A stretch of 64,000 nucleotides of DNA from Paracoccus marinaquae (GTDB taxonomy: Bacteria; Pseudomonadota; Alphaproteobacteria; Rhodobacterales; Rhodobacteraceae): contig NZ_JAHKNG010000004.1 of the NCBI RefSeq assembly GCF_018860165.1, forward strand, positions 116,618 through 180,617. The letters are read 5' to 3'. Below, piece after piece: positions 30,418 to 39,372 of this stretch. The notes beneath the pieces are model-generated. The model had not been told where the DNA came from, ran no database searches, and saw nothing but the letters and a program-made list of their open reading frames with translations. Numbering within the stretch: position 1 is the first letter of the stretch; each line of letters opens with the position of its first letter. The translations under genes were made by a program, and so were the position numbers.

Positions 30418-32343
30418 ATGCCGAACAAGGTCGTCTCGTCGCGCGATGCCGCGGCTCTGGTTCATAGCGGCGATACCGTCACAACCTCGGGCTTTGTCGG
30501 CGCCGGCGTCCCCGACTGCCTTCTGAATGCCCTGGCCGACCGGCATGCCGAGGCCGGCCATCCGCGCGACCTGACCCTGATCTTCGCCGCCGGGCAGGGC
30601 GACGGCAAGGGGCGCGGGCTGGACCGGCTCTGCGCCCCGGGGCTGGTCAGCCGCGTGATCGGCGGCCATTGGGGCCTGATCCCGGCGCTTGCCGCCCGCG
30701 CCGTGCGGGGCGAGATCGCCGGCTGGAACTTTCCGCAGGGCGTGATCAGCCATCTCTATCGCGATATCGCGGCCGGCAAGCCCGGCACGCTGACCCATGT
30801 CGGGCTGGACACTTTCGTCGATCCGCGACTGGGCGGCGGCCGGATCAGCGAGGCCGCCGCCGAGGATCTGGTCGAACTGGTGACCATCGCCGGCGTCGAA
30901 CGCCTTTTCTACCACGCCCTGCCGATCGACGTGGCGCTGTTGCGCGGCTCGACCGCGGATGAGCGCGGCAACATCACCATGGAGCGCGAGGCGCTGATCC
31001 TCGACAATCTCGCCCAGGCGATGGCGGTCAAGAATTCCGGCGGCGTGGTGATCGTGCAGGTGGACCAGATCGTCGCCGCCCGCAGCCTCTGCGCCCGCGA
31101 TGTCGAGATCCCCGGAGCGCTGGTCGATGCCGTGGTCGAGGCCCCGCCCGAGCAGCACCCGCAGACCTATGCCTCGCAATACAACCGCTATTTCACCGGC
31201 CGCTACCGGGCGCCCGAGGGTGGCGTGGCGCCGCTGTCGCTGGATATCCGCAAGGTGATCGCCCGGCGCTGCGCGTTTGAGTTGCCCATTGGCGGCGTGG
31301 TCAATCTGGGCATCGGCATGCCCGAGGGCGTGGCCGCCGTCGCCGCCGAGGAAGGGCTGCTGGATCACGTCACCCTGACCGCCGAGCCGGGCGTGATCGG
31401 CGGGCAACCCGCCTCGGGTCTGGATTTCGGCGCCGCCATCAACACCGAGGCGATCATCGCCCAGAACCAGCAGTTCGATTTCTATGACGGCGGCGGCCTC
31501 GACATGGCCTGTCTGGGCATGGCCGAGGCGGATCAGCTGGGCAATGTCAATGTCAGCCGCTTCGGCACAAGGCTGGCGGGCTCGGGCGGGTTCATCAATA
31601 TCAGCCAGAACGCCCGCAAGCTGGTCTTTGCCGGCAGCTTCACCGCCGGCGGTCTGGACGTGCGCCCGGGCGCGGGGCGGCTGGAGATCCGCAGCGAGGG
31701 GCGGGCGCGCAAGTTCATCGAGGCGGTGCAGCAGATCACCTTCTCGGGGCCGCGCGCGCGCCGCCTGCGCCGGCCGGTGCTGTTCGTCACCGAACGCTGC
31801 GTGCTGCAGCTGGATCCCGACGGGCTGCGCCTGGTCGAGATCGCGCCCGGCATCGACCCCGACCGCGACATCCTGCCGCTGATGGGCTTCGCGCCGCTGA
31901 TGGATCTGCCGACCGGGATGGATGCTCGCATCTTCACCGACGCGCCGATGGGCCTACGCGACGACCTGCTGGAGATCCCGCTGTCGCGCCGGGTCCATTT
32001 CGATCCCGGCAAGGATATCCTGTTCGTGAACCTGTCGCGGATGACGATCCGTGATCTGGCCGATATCCGCGCCGTCCGGCAGCGGGTCGAAGCGGAACTG
32101 TCGGGGCTGGGCCGGCGCGTCGATGTGGTGGTCAATTACGACCTGTTCCGGATCGATGAGCGCATCCAGCAGGACTGGGCCGAAATGGTCGGCGATCTGG
32201 AAAGCCGGCTCTACCGGCAGGTGACGCGCTATTCCACCTCGGCCTTCCTGCGCCGCCGTCTGGGCGAGACGCTGGAGCCGCGCCGCCGGCAGACCATCTA
32301 TGACAGCGAGGCGGCGGCGCGGGCGGCCTTGCGGCAGACATAG
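30418..32343 (+). CDS. YdiF-type acyl-CoA:acetate/3-ketoacid CoA-transferase
   Basis: This 641-residue protein fuses the alpha and beta subunits of family I CoA-transferases. The N-terminal half carries SGFVGAGVPDCLLNAL. The C-terminal half carries NLGIGMPEGVAAV and the catalytic Glu323 in TAEPGVIGG, the residue that forms the glutamyl-CoA thioester. It transfers CoA between short-chain acids and acyl-CoAs. It is about 110 residues longer than E. coli YdiF, with an extra arginine-rich C-terminal part (about 530-641). The acceptor is unknown. Polyhydroxybutyrate or acetate metabolism is plausible. Confidence 0.85.
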   Translation: MPNKVVSSRDAAALVHSGDTVTTSGFVGAGVPDCLLNALADRHAEAGHPRDLTLIFAAGQGDGKGRGLDRLCAPGLVSRVIGGHWGLIPALAARAVRGEIAGWNFPQGVISHLYRDIAAGKPGTLTHVGLDTFVDPRLGGGRISEAAAEDLVELVTIAGVERLFYHALPIDVALLRGSTADERGNITMEREALILDNLAQAMAVKNSGGVVIVQVDQIVAARSLCARDVEIPGALVDAVVEAPPEQHPQTYASQYNRYFTGRYRAPEGGVAPLSLDIRKVIARRCAFELPIGGVVNLGIGMPEGVAAVAAEEGLLDHVTLTAEPGVIGGQPASGLDFGAAINTEAIIAQNQQFDFYDGGGLDMACLGMAEADQLGNVNVSRFGTRLAGSGGFINISQNARKLVFAGSFTAGGLDVRPGAGRLEIRSEGRARKFIEAVQQITFSGPRARRLRRPVLFVTERCVLQLDPDGLRLVEIAPGIDPDRDILPLMGFAPLMDLPTGMDARIFTDAPMGLRDDLLEIPLSRRVHFDPGKDILFVNLSRMTIRDLADIRAVRQRVEAELSGLGRRVDVVVNYDLFRIDERIQQDWAEMVGDLESRLYRQVTRYSTSAFLRRRLGETLEPRRRQTIYDSEAAARAALRQT

Positions 32344-32446
32344 CCCGCCGCCGGCCTCACGGGGAAGTGAGGCCGGCGCGGCGCCCGGACTTTGGGAAAG
32401 CGCGCCTGCGGGGTTATGCTGGGCCGATCCCGAAAGGTTGCCGGCG

Positions 32447-33280
32447 ATGCCCCTGAAAGCCGTCCTTGCCAGCCTGCTTCTGGCCATTCTGTCCCTCGCC
32501 ATGGCGGTCCCGGCCGGGGCGCAGTCGCGCCGGCTGAGCCATTGCATCGCCATTGCCGACGCAGCCCCGGGGATCGAGTACATTCAACCTGCGACCTGGC
32601 GCGATCCGGTGCCGGACGGCGCGGTGCGGATCGGCTATATCGGACATTCGATGTTCCTGATCCGGACCGGGGACGGCCTGAGCATCGTCACCGATTACAA
32701 CGGCTATCTTGGCCCCACGACCTTCCTGCCCGATGTCGCGACCATGAACCGCGCCCATTCCAGCCACTGGACCGACGGTGTCGAGGGGATCGGACAGGTG
32801 CTGCGCGGCTGGTCCGACAGCTTCGGCCTGCCCGCCGACCACCATCTCGAACTTGGCGATGTGCTGATCCGCAATGTCACCAGCGATATCCGCAGCTTCG
32901 GCACGGTCGAGGAAAACGGCAACTCCATCTTCGTCTTCGAGGCGGCGGGGCTGTGCATCGCCCATCTTGGCCATCTGCATCAGGAACTGAACGAGGCGCA
33001 ATATGCCGCACTCGGCCGGGTCGACGTGCTGATGGTGCCGGTCGATGGCAGCTACACGATGGATCTGGGCACGATGATGCGGGTGGTGTCGCGGCTGCGC
33101 AGTTCGCTGGTCCTGCCGATGCACTGGTTTTCCGAGGCGCGACTCGGCAGCTTTCTCTCCGGCATGTCCGGCCAGTTCCTGATCGAGCGCGCCGGCGCCA
33201 GCGAGATCACCGTCTCGCCCTCCAGCCTGCCTCGGCGCCCGACGGTTCTGGTGCTCGAACCGCGGCCGCTCGAGGACTGA
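32447..33280 (+). CDS. Periplasmic MBL-fold hydrolase-like protein (UlaG-like)
   Basis: This 277-residue protein has a signal peptide (VLASLLLAILSLAMAVPAGAQ). The mature part resembles the Lactamase_B_3/UlaG group: RIGYIGHSMFLIRTGDGLSIVTD near the start, LCIAHLGHLHQEL in the middle and SLVLPMHWF late. The classical HxHxDH motif is not evident. The segment after the first strand reads MNRAHSSHW, so metal binding may be unusual. The ATG at 32447 places the signal peptide correctly. Confidence 0.75.
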   Translation: MPLKAVLASLLLAILSLAMAVPAGAQSRRLSHCIAIADAAPGIEYIQPATWRDPVPDGAVRIGYIGHSMFLIRTGDGLSIVTDYNGYLGPTTFLPDVATMNRAHSSHWTDGVEGIGQVLRGWSDSFGLPADHHLELGDVLIRNVTSDIRSFGTVEENGNSIFVFEAAGLCIAHLGHLHQELNEAQYAALGRVDVLMVPVDGSYTMDLGTMMRVVSRLRSSLVLPMHWFSEARLGSFLSGMSGQFLIERAGASEITVSPSSLPRRPTVLVLEPRPLED

Positions 33281-33325
33281 GCAGGGGATTTCCGGGCCGG
33301 CGCGGCAACCAGCGCGGCAGCCCCA

Positions 33326-33354
33326 TTGACCGCCGCCCGGATCGCCGCCATATC
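33326..33354 (+). promoter_or_regulatory. Promoter of rnpB
   Basis: TTGACC at 33326-33331 and CATATC at 33349-33354 are separated by exactly 17 bases. The first stem base of the RNase P RNA lies seven bases downstream, matching a sigma-70 start site. Confidence 0.65.
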
Positions 33355-33360
33355 GGGGCT

Positions 33361-33734
33361 GCGCGGAGGGCCGGATGGCCGCGGCGGCATCTGCCGTCGA
33401 GGAAAGTCCGGACTCCATGAGGCGACGGTGCCGGGTAACGCCCGGCGGGGGCAACCCCAGGGAAAGCGCCACAGAGAACAGACCGCCCGCGCCTGCGGGT
33501 AAGGGTGAAACGGTGGGGTAAGAGCCCACCGGGGGGCTGGCAACAGCCCCCGCATGGCAAGCCCCACCGGGAGCAATGCCGAATAGGGACCGCGCGCGGA
33601 GCGATCCGCAGGGCCGCCTTGCCCCAGCAGGTCCGGGTAGGCAGCTTGATCCGGCCGGCAACGGCCGGGCCAGAGGAATGGCCATCCCTCCGGAGACCCC
33701 GGAGGACAGAATCCGGCTTACAGGCCCTCCGCGC
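33361..33734 (+). ncRNA. rnpB: RNase P RNA (type A)
   Basis: This is the catalytic RNA that removes tRNA 5' leaders. The helix P1 arms GCGCGGAGGGCC (33361-33372) and GGCCCTCCGCGC (33723-33734) are perfectly complementary. Between them lie the conserved core blocks: GAGGAAAGTCCGGACTCC near the start, ACAGAGAACAGACC, GGGTAAGGGTGAAACGGTG, and the closing GGACAGAATCCGGCTTACAG. Together these are diagnostic of bacterial RNase P RNA. The length of about 374 bases is normal for alphaproteobacteria. Confidence 0.96.
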
Positions 33735-33793
33735 ATCAGATGCATATCTGCCATCAGCCGCATGGCGTGGGCGCAGTTTTCCGCGATTCGCGG

Positions 33794-33821
33794 TTGACTT
33801 CGCATCCGCCGCGAATAAAAG
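33794..33821 (+). promoter_or_regulatory. Likely promoter of rpmG
   Basis: TTGACT at 33794-33799 and TAAAAG at 33816-33821 have a 16-base spacer, 66 bases before the rpmG ATG. The local AT content is higher than that of the flanks. Confidence 0.45.
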
Positions 33822-33887
33822 GCGGGTTCCAGACGAATTCCACGGGGTTTCGCAGCCGCGACTCGCCCCGAAGCAGGAGCGACGACT

Positions 33888-34055
33888 ATGGCGAAGCCGA
33901 CGACCATCAAGATCCGGCTGAACTCGACGGCCGGGACCGGTCACTTCTACGTGACCAAGAAGAATGCCCGCACGATGACTGAAAAGATGACGGTCCGGAA
34001 ATACGATCCGGTCGTGCGTCAGCATGTCGAATACAAGGAAGGCAAGATCAAGTAG
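33888..34055 (+). CDS. rpmG: 50S ribosomal protein L33
   Basis: This 55-residue basic protein of the large ribosomal subunit begins [20 protein letters not shown] and continues [10 protein letters not shown], the alphaproteobacterial L33 signature. It ends VEYKEGKIK. It lacks the four zinc-binding cysteines of the C+ form, so it is the zinc-independent type. An AGGAG site lies before the ATG, and a strong terminator follows 25 bases after the stop. Confidence 0.96.
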   Translation: MAKPTTIKIRLNSTAGTGHFYVTKKNARTMTEKMTVRKYDPVVRQHVEYKEGKIK

Positions 34056-34079
34056 GATCTGCCGATCCCGACGGTTTGC

Positions 34080-34109
34080 AAGGCCGCGCCCGGAAAGGCG
34101 CGGCCTTTT
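34080..34109 (+). terminator. Intrinsic terminator of rpmG
   Basis: AAGGCCGCGCC (34080-34090) pairs with GGCGCGGCCTT (34097-34107) around CGGAAA, and the stem runs into a T-run (34106-34109). This is a classic rho-independent terminator. Confidence 0.85.
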
Positions 34110-34171
34110 GCCATGTCTGCAGGGGCCGGCATGGGTTGCGTGTCGGGATCCGGAAGGGTCGCCCCTCGCAC

Positions 34172-34219
34172 TCTTTCCAAATACCTCGCAGGGGGTCCGG
34201 GGGACGCGAAGTCCCCCGG
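34172..34219. repeat. Intergenic hairpin element, copy 1
   Basis: CCGGGGGAC (34197-34205) pairs perfectly with GTCCCCCGG (34211-34219) around GCGAA, and it is preceded by TTTCCAAATACCTCGCAGGGGG. It lies just beyond the 3' end of the minus-strand atf gene. A second element with the same layout is at 37205-37252. It probably works as a 3'-end hairpin for the minus-strand gene. Confidence 0.55.
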
Positions 34220-34255
34220 CCATCGCGGGACGCAAATCGCCCCCGGGGCTGCTGC

Positions 34256-35626
34256 CTATCCCAGTACCTCGGCAATCGCGTCCCTCGTCACCGCCACGAT
34301 CTGGTCGGCCTCGGCCCGGCTCAGGCACAGGGGCGGCGCGAAGCCGATGATGTCGCCCTGCGGCATCGCCCGGGTGATCACCCCGCGCTTCAGCATCGCC
34401 GCCACCACCTTGGCGCCCTTGCCCTCGGCCGGCTCGAAGAAGCGCCGGTTCTCGCGCTCGGCCACCAGTTCGACCGCACACAGCATCCCCTCGCCGCGCA
34501 CCTCGCCGACATGGGCATGCGCGCCCACGGCCTCGCGCATCGATGCGACCAGATAGGCGCCGGTCTCGCCGGCATTCCGCACCAGACCCAGTTCGTCGAT
34601 CAGCTTCAGATTGGCGATGCCGGCCGCCGCGCCGATGGGATGGGCGGAATAGGTCCAGCCATGGCCCAGCACGCCATGTTCATCCGTGCCCTCGACCAGC
34701 ACCTCCCACATCCGCTGCCCGACGATCGAGGCCGACAGCGGCGCATAGGCCGAGGTCAGCCCCTTGGCGCAGGTGATCAGATCCGGCCTCATGCCGAAGT
34801 GATCGCTGCCGAACATGGCTCCCAGCCGCCCGAAGCCGGTCACCACCTCATCGGCGATCAGCAGGATGTCGTGACGATCCAGCACCTTCCGGATCGCCGG
34901 CCAGTAGCCGGCGGGCGGCGGCACGATCCCGCCCGTGCCCAGCACCGGCTCGCCGATGAAGGCGGCGATGGTCCCGGCACCCTCGGCGGCGATCAGCGCC
35001 TCCAGCCTCTCGACGCAATGGGCGGTGAAATCCGCCTCGCTCAGGCTCAGGTCGGGGCGGCGATAGTAGTAGGGCGCCTCGGTGTGGATCACCTGCGCCA
35101 GCGGCAGGTCGAACTTCCTGTGGAACAGCTCCAGCCCGGTCAGCGACCCGGTCATCAGCCCCGAGCCGTGATAGCCGCGCCAGCGGCTGATGATCTTCTT
35201 CTTTTCCGGCCGGCCGAGGATGTTGTTGTAATACCAGACCAGCTTGATGTTGGTCTCGTTCGCATCCGATCCGCCCAGCCCGAAATAGACCCGGGCCATG
35301 TGATCGGGCGCGCGGTCCATCACCATCTTCGCCAGGGTGATATTCGCCTCCGCGCCATGCCCGGCATAGGCGTGGTAATAGCTGAGTTCGCGTGCCTGAT
35401 CGGCGATGGCCTCGGCGATCTCCTTCCGCCCGTAACCCACGTTCACGCAGTAAAGCCCGGCAAAGCCGTCCAGCAGGCGGTTGCCGTCGCGGTCGGTGAT
35501 GAAGACGCCCTCACCGCCGGTCACGATCCGCTGCGGGGCCTCGCCGCGGGCGAACTGGCCCAGATGGGTCGAGGGGTGAAGGAAATTCTCGCGGTCCCAT
35601 TTCGCAAGCTCGTCATTGGTCAGCAT
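34256..35626 (-). CDS. atf: Class III aminotransferase of ectoine catabolism (diaminobutyrate transaminase)
   Basis: This 456-residue PLP enzyme has fold-type I class III motifs: [13 protein letters not shown] with Asp259 and the Schiff-base Lys288 in [12 protein letters not shown]. In the roseobacter ectoine cluster the equivalent gene (atf, also called doeD) converts L-2,4-diaminobutyrate to aspartate semialdehyde. Its position after ssd and asnC and opposite the eut/doe genes supports this role, though the sequence alone would also fit other omega-aminotransferases. The start at 35626 begins the conserved [18 protein letters not shown]. Confidence 0.85.
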   Translation of the reverse strand: MLTNDELAKWDRENFLHPSTHLGQFARGEAPQRIVTGGEGVFITDRDGNRLLDGFAGLYCVNVGYGRKEIAEAIADQARELSYYHAYAGHGAEANITLAKMVMDRAPDHMARVYFGLGGSDANETNIKLVWYYNNILGRPEKKKIISRWRGYHGSGLMTGSLTGLELFHRKFDLPLAQVIHTEAPYYYRRPDLSLSEADFTAHCVERLEALIAAEGAGTIAAFIGEPVLGTGGIVPPPAGYWPAIRKVLDRHDILLIADEVVTGFGRLGAMFGSDHFGMRPDLITCAKGLTSAYAPLSASIVGQRMWEVLVEGTDEHGVLGHGWTYSAHPIGAAAGIANLKLIDELGLVRNAGETGAYLVASMREAVGAHAHVGEVRGEGMLCAVELVAERENRRFFEPAEGKGAKVVAAMLKRGVITRAMPQGDIIGFAPPLCLSRAEADQIVAVTRDAIAEVLG

Positions 35627-35639
35627 GGTATTCGTCCTT

Positions 35640-37100
35640 TCATCCCCAGTCGCGGCAGACATATTTGATTTCGGTGAACGCCTCGAGGCCCTGGCGCGCG
35701 CCCTCGCGCCCCAGCCCCGACTGTTTCATTCCCCCGAAGGGGATCGGCGCGCCGGTGACCTTGGTGCGGTTCACTGCCACCATGCCGTATTGCAGGGCGC
35801 GGGTGGCGCGATAGATGCGGCGCGGGTCAAGGCTGTGGACATAGGCCACCAGCCCGTATTCGCTGGCATTGGCGCGGGCATAGACCTCGTCCTCCGCGTC
35901 AAAGACCGACAGTGCGGCCACCGGGCCGAAGGTTTCCTCGCGCATGATCGCGGCCTCGTCGGGCACATCCGCCAGCACGGTCGGGCGGAAGAACAGCGGC
36001 CCCCGCGCCTTGTCCACATTACCGCCGGTCAGCAGCCTTGCGCCTTTGGCCAGCGCATCGGCGACATGCGCCTTCTGCTTGTCGATCTGCCGGTCATGGA
36101 TCAGTGGCCCGATATCCGGGTCCTCCATGCCGGGACCCAGCGTCAGCTTTTCGACCGCCGCCACGAACCGGGCGCAGAATTCGGCATAGACCGGCCGGTG
36201 GATGTAGAAGCGGTTGGCGCCGAGGCAATCCTGCCCCGAAGTGGCGAATTTCGCCTTGATACCTTCGCGAACGGCGCGATCCAGATCGGCATGTTCGAAG
36301 ACGATGAAGGGCGCGTGCCCGCCCAGTTCCATCACCAGCCGCTTCACCGTTTCTGCCGACTGGCGATAAAGCAGCCGCCCGACCTCGGTCGAGCCGGTGA
36401 AGGACAGCGCGCGCACCCGCGCATCCGCCGTCCATTCGCCGACGATGCCGGCGGCATCGCCGATCACGGTGTTGACGACGCCGGCGGGAAACCCCGCCCG
36501 CCGCGCGAGCACCGCCAGCGCCAGGGCCGACAAGGGCGTCTCGGCCGAGGGGTGGATGACCACGCTGCAGCCGGCGCCAAGGGCTGCCGCCGCCTTGCGG
36601 GTGATCATGGCGCAGGGGAAGTTCCACGGCGTGACCAGCGCGGCCACGCCCACGGGTTCGCGCCACAACTCCATCTCGGCATCGGGCAGGTGGCTGGTGA
36701 CACCCTCGATATTCGGGCGCAACGCCTCTTCGGCATAGAACTGCACGAAGCTCGCGGCATAGTCGATCTCGCCCCGCGCCTCGCTGATCGGCTTGCCCTG
36801 TTCGGCCACCATGATCCGCGCCAGATCCTCTTTCGCGGCCAGGATCAGCCCGTACCAGCGATGCAGGATCGCGGCGCGGTCCTGCGGCAGCATGGCCGAC
36901 CAGCCGGGAAATGCCGCCTGCGCGGCATCGACGGCGGCGCGCGCGCCGTCCCTGTCACTGATCGCGACCTTGGCCACCACCGCGCCGGTTGCCGGATCGC
37001 GAACCGCCAGCCTGCCGTCACCCGCAAAATCACCTGAGCCGGGCAACAGGCCGGGATCACCGATCCGCTCGGCCAGTCGGGCAGAGATATCGTCAAGCAT
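35640..37100 (-). CDS. ssd: Aldehyde dehydrogenase of ectoine catabolism (aspartate-semialdehyde oxidising)
   Basis: This 486-residue NAD(P)-dependent aldehyde dehydrogenase has catalytic Cys292 in [11 protein letters not shown], general base Glu258 in [10 protein letters not shown] and Asn160 in TPWNFPCA. It resembles succinate-semialdehyde dehydrogenases. In ectoine clusters the ssd/doeC product is thought to oxidise aspartate semialdehyde to aspartate. It lies 13 bases upstream of atf and is probably one transcript with it. The ATG at 37100 is followed by the family N-terminus. AGGAGG lies eight to thirteen bases before it. Confidence 0.85.
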   Translation of the reverse strand: MLDDISARLAERIGDPGLLPGSGDFAGDGRLAVRDPATGAVVAKVAISDRDGARAAVDAAQAAFPGWSAMLPQDRAAILHRWYGLILAAKEDLARIMVAEQGKPISEARGEIDYAASFVQFYAEEALRPNIEGVTSHLPDAEMELWREPVGVAALVTPWNFPCAMITRKAAAALGAGCSVVIHPSAETPLSALALAVLARRAGFPAGVVNTVIGDAAGIVGEWTADARVRALSFTGSTEVGRLLYRQSAETVKRLVMELGGHAPFIVFEHADLDRAVREGIKAKFATSGQDCLGANRFYIHRPVYAEFCARFVAAVEKLTLGPGMEDPDIGPLIHDRQIDKQKAHVADALAKGARLLTGGNVDKARGPLFFRPTVLADVPDEAAIMREETFGPVAALSVFDAEDEVYARANASEYGLVAYVHSLDPRRIYRATRALQYGMVAVNRTKVTGAPIPFGGMKQSGLGREGARQGLEAFTEIKYVCRDWG

Positions 37101-37204
37101 CGCGCACCTCCTTGTCTGCCAGGAGGTTAGGCGCAACGGGGCAGGGGATTTCACCAAAGCGCCCCGTCCCGCCAGAGGATTCCTCCTCCCGCCCCTTCTT
37201 CTTC

Positions 37205-37252
37205 ATCAAAATATCCTGGGGTGAGCCCCAACGGGGCGAGGGGCGAAGCCCC
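37205..37252. repeat. Intergenic hairpin element, copy 2
   Basis: CATCAAAATATCCTGGGG leads into GGGG-TGAG-CCCC (37218-37229) and GGGG-CGAAG-CCCC (37240-37252). The layout matches the element at 34172-34219. It sits directly next to the stop codon of the minus-strand asnC gene and can terminate or stabilise its transcript. Confidence 0.55.
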
Positions 37253-37254
37253 TT

Positions 37255-37737
37255 TCAATCCTGACCCAGCAAGGCCAGGGCCGGCGGCAGATCCTTCACC
37301 GGCTTGGTCACGATATAGCTGTAATAGCGCCGCAATCCCGCGCGGCTTTCCAGCAGCCCGTCCATCAGGTCCTGAAAGGCCGCCACATCCCTGGTCAGGA
37401 CCTGCATCAGATAGTCATAGCCGCCGCCGATGGCCCAGCAGCCGGTGATCTGGTCGATCCGCGCCACCACCCGCTCGAAGGTCTGAAAGCTTTCGGCGCG
37501 GTGGCTGTCCAGTTCCACCATGACGAAGACCTGCACATGCGGCCCCAGGGCGGCCAGGTCGATCTCGGCGCGATAGCCGCGGATCAGCCCGGCCTGTTCC
37601 AGCCGCTTCATCCGCTCCCAGCAGGGGGTCGGCGACAGGTTCACCCGCGCCGCCAGATCGGTCTTGGCGATGCGGCCCTCGCGGCTCAGCGTGGCGAGGA
37701 TGGCGATGTCGCGGTCGTCGAGGCGCAATGCGGTCAT
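37255..37737 (-). CDS. asnC: Lrp/AsnC-family regulator of the ectoine locus
   Basis: This 160-residue protein has an N-terminal winged helix-turn-helix (about 8-65, with LATLSREGRIAKTDLAARVNLSPTPCWERMKRLEQAGLI) and a C-terminal RAM ligand domain. The family is also called DoeX in Halomonas. It probably regulates ectoine catabolic genes in response to an amino-acid-like ligand such as diaminobutyrate. It is divergent from enuR across 73 bases, which must hold both promoters. Confidence 0.85.
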   Translation of the reverse strand: MTALRLDDRDIAILATLSREGRIAKTDLAARVNLSPTPCWERMKRLEQAGLIRGYRAEIDLAALGPHVQVFVMVELDSHRAESFQTFERVVARIDQITGCWAIGGGYDYLMQVLTRDVAAFQDLMDGLLESRAGLRRYYSYIVTKPVKDLPPALALLGQD

Positions 37738-37810
37738 GTCCCGCTTGTTTCCGGCGCGCGGAATTTTGTCAATCTGGACAAGCCGGCGCGGTCTGGCCCA
37801 GTCTGGGGCC

Positions 37811-39175
37811 ATGTCGCACTGGCCGCTCAGCAAGGATGATATCACCCGCCCCGCCTATCGCAGCCTGGCGCAGGGGATTGCGGCGGCCATCGACGCGGGC
37901 AGCCTGCGGCCGGGCGACCGGCTGCCGCCGCATCGCGATCTTGCCTGGAAGCTGGGCCTGTCGGTGCAGACCGTCAGCCGCGCCTATGAGGAACTGATCC
38001 GCGCCGACCTGATCTCGGGCGAGGTCGGGCGCGGCAGCTTCGTCAATTCCGGCCCGCGCGAGATGGTCGAGGTGCCCTGGTTCCGCGCCGTGACCCGGCA
38101 GGCGCCGATCGACCTGTCGATGATGACGCCGGTGCGCCTGCCGCGCATCGCCGAGGCCTGGCGCGAATCGCTGCATCGGGTGGCGGACCGGCTGCAGGAT
38201 CCGGCGATCTATTCCTTCCGTCCGCGCCAGACCATGGCGCGCTATGGCGGCACTGCGGCGGGCTGGCTGGCGCGCTGCGGCATGGTGGTTCCGGCGCAGC
38301 GCATCCTGATCACCAATGGCTGCACGCCGGCGGTGCTGGTGGCGCTGATGTCGGTGGCCCAGCCGGGCGAGGAGATCGCCACCGACAGTTCCACCTGCCA
38401 CACGCTGAAACCCGCGACCCGGCAGTTGCATCTGCGGCTGCGCGGGATCGCCGGCGACCAGCGTGGCATGCTGCCCGACGCGCTGGCGGCGGCGGCGCGG
38501 GCCTCGGGCGGCAAGCTGCGCGCGGTGTTCCTGCTGCCCTCGGGGGCCGGGCCCCTCGCGCAGGTCATGGACCGCCAGCGGCGCGAGGATCTGGCCGCCG
38601 CTGCCGCCGCGAACGGGCTGATCATCATCGAAAGCGATGTGCTGGGTCCGGTCGCGCCGCGCCGCCCGCCGCCGCTGTCCAGCTTCGCGCCCGAGCGCAG
38701 CCTCTATCTGACCGGGTTGACGAAATGCCTGTCGCCGGGGCTGCGGCTGGGCTTTCTGGCGATGCCCGACGCGCTGGCCGAACGGGTCCTGAACCGGCAT
38801 CTGTCGGTCGCCTGGATGGCCACGCCGATGATGGCCGAGATCGCCGCCGACTGGATCGACGGCGGGTTGGCGGATGAGCTGCTGATCGCGCAGCGGGCCG
38901 AACTGGCGGCGCGGAACCGGCTGGCGCAGCACAGCCTTGGTGGGCGCGGCCTGGGCTTTCGGCACGGCCTGCATCGCTGGTTGCCGCTGCCCGAAGGCAC
39001 GGATGAGCGTGCCCTTCTGCGCCAGGCCCTGCAACGCGGGGTCGCGCTGGCCCCCGGATCGGGTTTCGCGGTCAGCGACCGAAGCCCGGCGCTGCGGCTG
39101 TGCCTGGGCGGGTCGACCCTGCGCGATCTGGAACAGGCGCTGAGCATCGTCGCGGAGATTCTGCCCGTTCAATAG
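37811..39175 (+). CDS. enuR: MocR/GntR-type PLP-dependent regulator of ectoine catabolism
   Basis: This 454-residue protein has an N-terminal GntR winged helix (about 12-78, with LPPHRDLAWKLGLSVQTVSRAYEELIRADLISGEVGRGSF) and an aminotransferase-like domain. Lys305 in LTGLTKCLSPGLRLG should bind PLP and corresponds to Lys302 of Ruegeria pomeroyi EnuR. That protein senses N-acetyl-diaminobutyrate and diaminobutyrate as inducers. It directly precedes the ueh transport genes. The ATG at 37811 begins the family N-terminus. Confidence 0.9.
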   Translation: MSHWPLSKDDITRPAYRSLAQGIAAAIDAGSLRPGDRLPPHRDLAWKLGLSVQTVSRAYEELIRADLISGEVGRGSFVNSGPREMVEVPWFRAVTRQAPIDLSMMTPVRLPRIAEAWRESLHRVADRLQDPAIYSFRPRQTMARYGGTAAGWLARCGMVVPAQRILITNGCTPAVLVALMSVAQPGEEIATDSSTCHTLKPATRQLHLRLRGIAGDQRGMLPDALAAAARASGGKLRAVFLLPSGAGPLAQVMDRQRREDLAAAAAANGLIIIESDVLGPVAPRRPPPLSSFAPERSLYLTGLTKCLSPGLRLGFLAMPDALAERVLNRHLSVAWMATPMMAEIAADWIDGGLADELLIAQRAELAARNRLAQHSLGGRGLGFRHGLHRWLPLPEGTDERALLRQALQRGVALAPGSGFAVSDRSPALRLCLGGSTLRDLEQALSIVAEILPVQ

Positions 39176-39207
39176 GCTGTCCCCGCGCCGCGATGCGGCG
39201 GGACGAT

Positions 39208-39254
39208 TTGACGGATGGCGTCAAAATTGTCATGATTTAATATAATAATTGACT
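39208..39254 (+). promoter_or_regulatory. Candidate operator and promoter of the ueh/eut operon
   Basis: TTGACG-GATGG-CGTCAA (39208-39224) is a perfect 6-bp inverted repeat, followed by an AT-rich stretch with TATAAT at 39241-39246 and a second TTGACT at 39249-39254. It lies in the 197-base gap between enuR and uehA. It is a reasonable EnuR binding site, but which boxes the polymerase uses is unclear. Confidence 0.5.
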
Positions 39255-39372
39255 TGATATCCGGATACACCGAACTGTCACCTCATCCAGGCCGGGCAGG
39301 AACGACCCGGATCCTGCCAGCCGGAGGCCCTGGACGCATCGCGTCACATCGGCCCCATGAACAGGAGGTTAC

